From contig CASFJV010000047.1 of the NCBI GenBank assembly GCA_949295125.1, forward strand, positions 1 through 44,672: a stretch of DNA of 44,672 bases, written 5' to 3'. The position numbers and the translations under genes were made by a program. The number at the start of each line of letters is the position of its first letter. Within the stretch, counting starts at the first letter, position 1. Under the pieces are notes generated by a model. That model did not search any database, was not told the DNA's origin, and saw nothing but the letters and a program-made list of their open reading frames with translations. Below, in pieces: positions 44,501 through 44,672 of this stretch. The DNA is from an uncultured Spirochaetales bacterium (GTDB lineage: Bacteria > Spirochaetota > Spirochaetia > Sphaerochaetales > Sphaerochaetaceae).

Positions 44501-44672
44501 AGATTTTCACTAGTTGCCTCAAATTCATCTAAAATGATGATACCAACAAATCCTTTTTGCTTTATCTCCTCAACTTGGGCTAATGATATTCTCATGGTAC
44601 AGATATTCATAAAAGATGTTGCAGCTGACAGATTTGTAAAAGTAATTGTATGAGTATCACTGTCATAAGAAC
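41596..44672 (-). CDS. Large phage tail/fibre protein, 5' end beyond the window
   Basis: At least 1025 codons, open to the right edge. The first ATG in the frame (44610) is not the start: the frame continues upstream as sensible beta-rich sequence (TITFTNLSAATS). The N-terminal half has beta-sandwich-like and bacterial Ig-like segments (TATAGEYKDSIVISCTDIQP); the middle has a helix and a fibre-like stretch (MVEMIKQLVAQYIAAQYIRI, TGAIFGGDRFELDGDDIVDT); a carbohydrate-binding-like part follows; the end has LMPANDDSSLGTGNSPFLNG as in tail spikes. It is A+T-richer than host genes. Host recognition is inferred. Confidence 0.8.
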   Translation of the reverse strand, partial: SYDSDTHTITFTNLSAATSFMNICTMRISLAQVEEIKQKGFVGIIILDEFEATSENLSLNIFFERRYIKGDGSYGYVGSIAPPIDRTLENEKTFVFYLTGESFRTPSDFAHWDENYDYYTIMVRIQGTKAGDTISIKARDLRIIPLPVNLEEAFPYFASLEYADKVEVLKTIPYFTGEMVLGNKLTNLLQYDHVNRSGYNQTSAPYDEATHEWLFDFGAIENPSDEKLYYVKGKDNLYEHYSFVSLEASFTAGDTLPEDAKFAYLCSIESSTRVAGDITSKVETNAITEDYKKFSTLELANLTETRAMYIFAYVHPTIATPISKFLDSTLKLRNLVGIDLSATGWYTFFKLMGATDQAIYDWCNSLPFFENSYEVPVEPIKITATAGEYKDSIVISCTDIQPVSFEINVSPNTYPMTSRQYVASPSTLTLACNKKNYNLSNQAVWTIAANDNIYFSNDSGTKIEGTTYTGDNAFITIAKECTTVAFKIACSLEGLGTREFTVSGAYPDFTPAYLGTVDATLGQSFPTVVEGKGPIKEGDMVVYITQDADGKKTSNYYVCQSVGTSGVGTWVPYIADSHHNSELMISGIYDAIMSGSQNASMVEMIKQLVAQYIAAQYIRITGAIFGGDRFELDGDDIVDTGSGIGFLLQAKSGVLKAWGAELSKIIVEGITANDAFISGELSCEDDVGVIFKTNKGSVETKNISCSSPTHWNSNNALSLISPGSSGDATYNGTGYKFKRTNSSNMLEINRKEYSGTGSWWDTISLSITAPYSGNYKLRILNNSIDSDNESIITIKVANKTIYSWQYLNWKELGEGNYKDWNFTVKKGENIYYEFDIPQQLSSGKNFATISVYFYNESNITLYSSSDPLNGVEILPNTIYPKATKLVLGSTFNSDSYIRYASPKGWANGLNNVDSVYMCKTGTKCVLNGISRSVSNVRKTSSELIVYTTEIGYITFKLTDYYYISGTLQLISSERGNIVETLMPANDDSSLGTGNSPFLNGYIKNMYGNVNVQGTSNVVWGAVFN

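Larger units (their letters stand above)
37792..44672. mobile_element. Prophage, lysis and tail-fibre end (continues beyond the window)
   Basis: All genes from 37953 onward look phage-derived: a lysis-like membrane cassette, a small plus-strand cassette, paralogous small proteins and a large tail protein cut by the edge. Neighbouring genes are joined by ATGA or TAATG overlaps. The tail gene is visibly more A+T-rich than the host genes. The left boundary is set just after secA; no integrase or structural head genes are present, so the rest lies to the right. Confidence 0.8.

Noticed and set aside
40937..44672. Diversity-generating retroelement acting on the tail genes
   Set aside because: No reverse transcriptase, no template/variable repeat pair and no adenine-biased variation can be seen in the window.
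44611..44672. ATG at 44610 as start of the large tail protein
   Set aside because: The frame stays open to the edge and the upstream residues continue the same beta-rich sequence, so the gene is cut by the window.

Overview
This window (about 45% GC by eye) looks like a spirochaete chromosome, closest in gene content to Treponema and its relatives. Three neighbourhoods support this. (1) smc, rnhB and a PUR-domain protein (BpuR/DUF3276) lie together, as in Borrelia bb0045-bb0047. (2) A second sigma-70-family factor lies beside a lone groES, as recalled for T. pallidum tp1012-tp1013. (3) dnaG overlaps rpoD. Taxonomy is inferred from gene content only.

Layout. 1-5255 (minus strand): a coiled-coil protein cut by the window edge, rpoD, dnaG and a YkgJ-type Cys-cluster protein. 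5297-10391: tRNA-Tyr, coaD with a Cys/His protein, then the translation cluster ffh-rpsP-khpA-rimM-trmD-rplS behind a strong promoter. 10446-14362: a short SMC, divergent rnhB, convergent bpuR and tRNA-Gly. 14481-23009: fhs, a MATE exporter, a degenerate M29-like protein, coaX, a YbiT-type ABC-F ATPase, tRNA-Glu, tRNA-Gln, tsaD and tRNA-Thr. 23016-28743: a DUF368/PopT lipid-carrier transporter, ppdK, an RpoS-like sigma gene, a small protein and groES. 28812-37791: a minus-strand operon cvpA-holB-kinase-response regulator-dinG, and divergent secA.

From about 37.8 kb to the right edge the window is the lysis and tail-fibre end of a prophage. It holds a strong terminator, a protein with a coiled coil and a beta-anchor that contains a candidate nested lipoprotein frame, two membrane proteins, a three-gene plus-strand cassette of tiny membrane peptides and a DNA-binding protein, a decayed tandem duplicate of a phage gene, and a large tail protein that continues past base 44672. 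No integrase is present, so the other end lies outside.

Most interesting signals. (a) A near-consensus sigma-54 promoter sits just before the RpoS-like sigma gene. Upstream are three copies of a dyad box at exactly 40-bp intervals, and an NtrC-family activator with its kinase is encoded 3 kb away. This suggests an RpoN-to-RpoS cascade of the Borrelia Rrp2 type; the boxes could instead be an IS21-family end. (b) The prophage lysis module has overlapping AUGUG starts in two frames, both opening with signal-like sequences, one a lipoprotein. (c) Several genes have a -10 hexamer only 6-8 nt before the ATG and no Shine-Dalgarno sequence, which suggests leaderless mRNAs. One divergent pair shares a single -35 hexamer. 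(d) SMC has no recognisable hinge.
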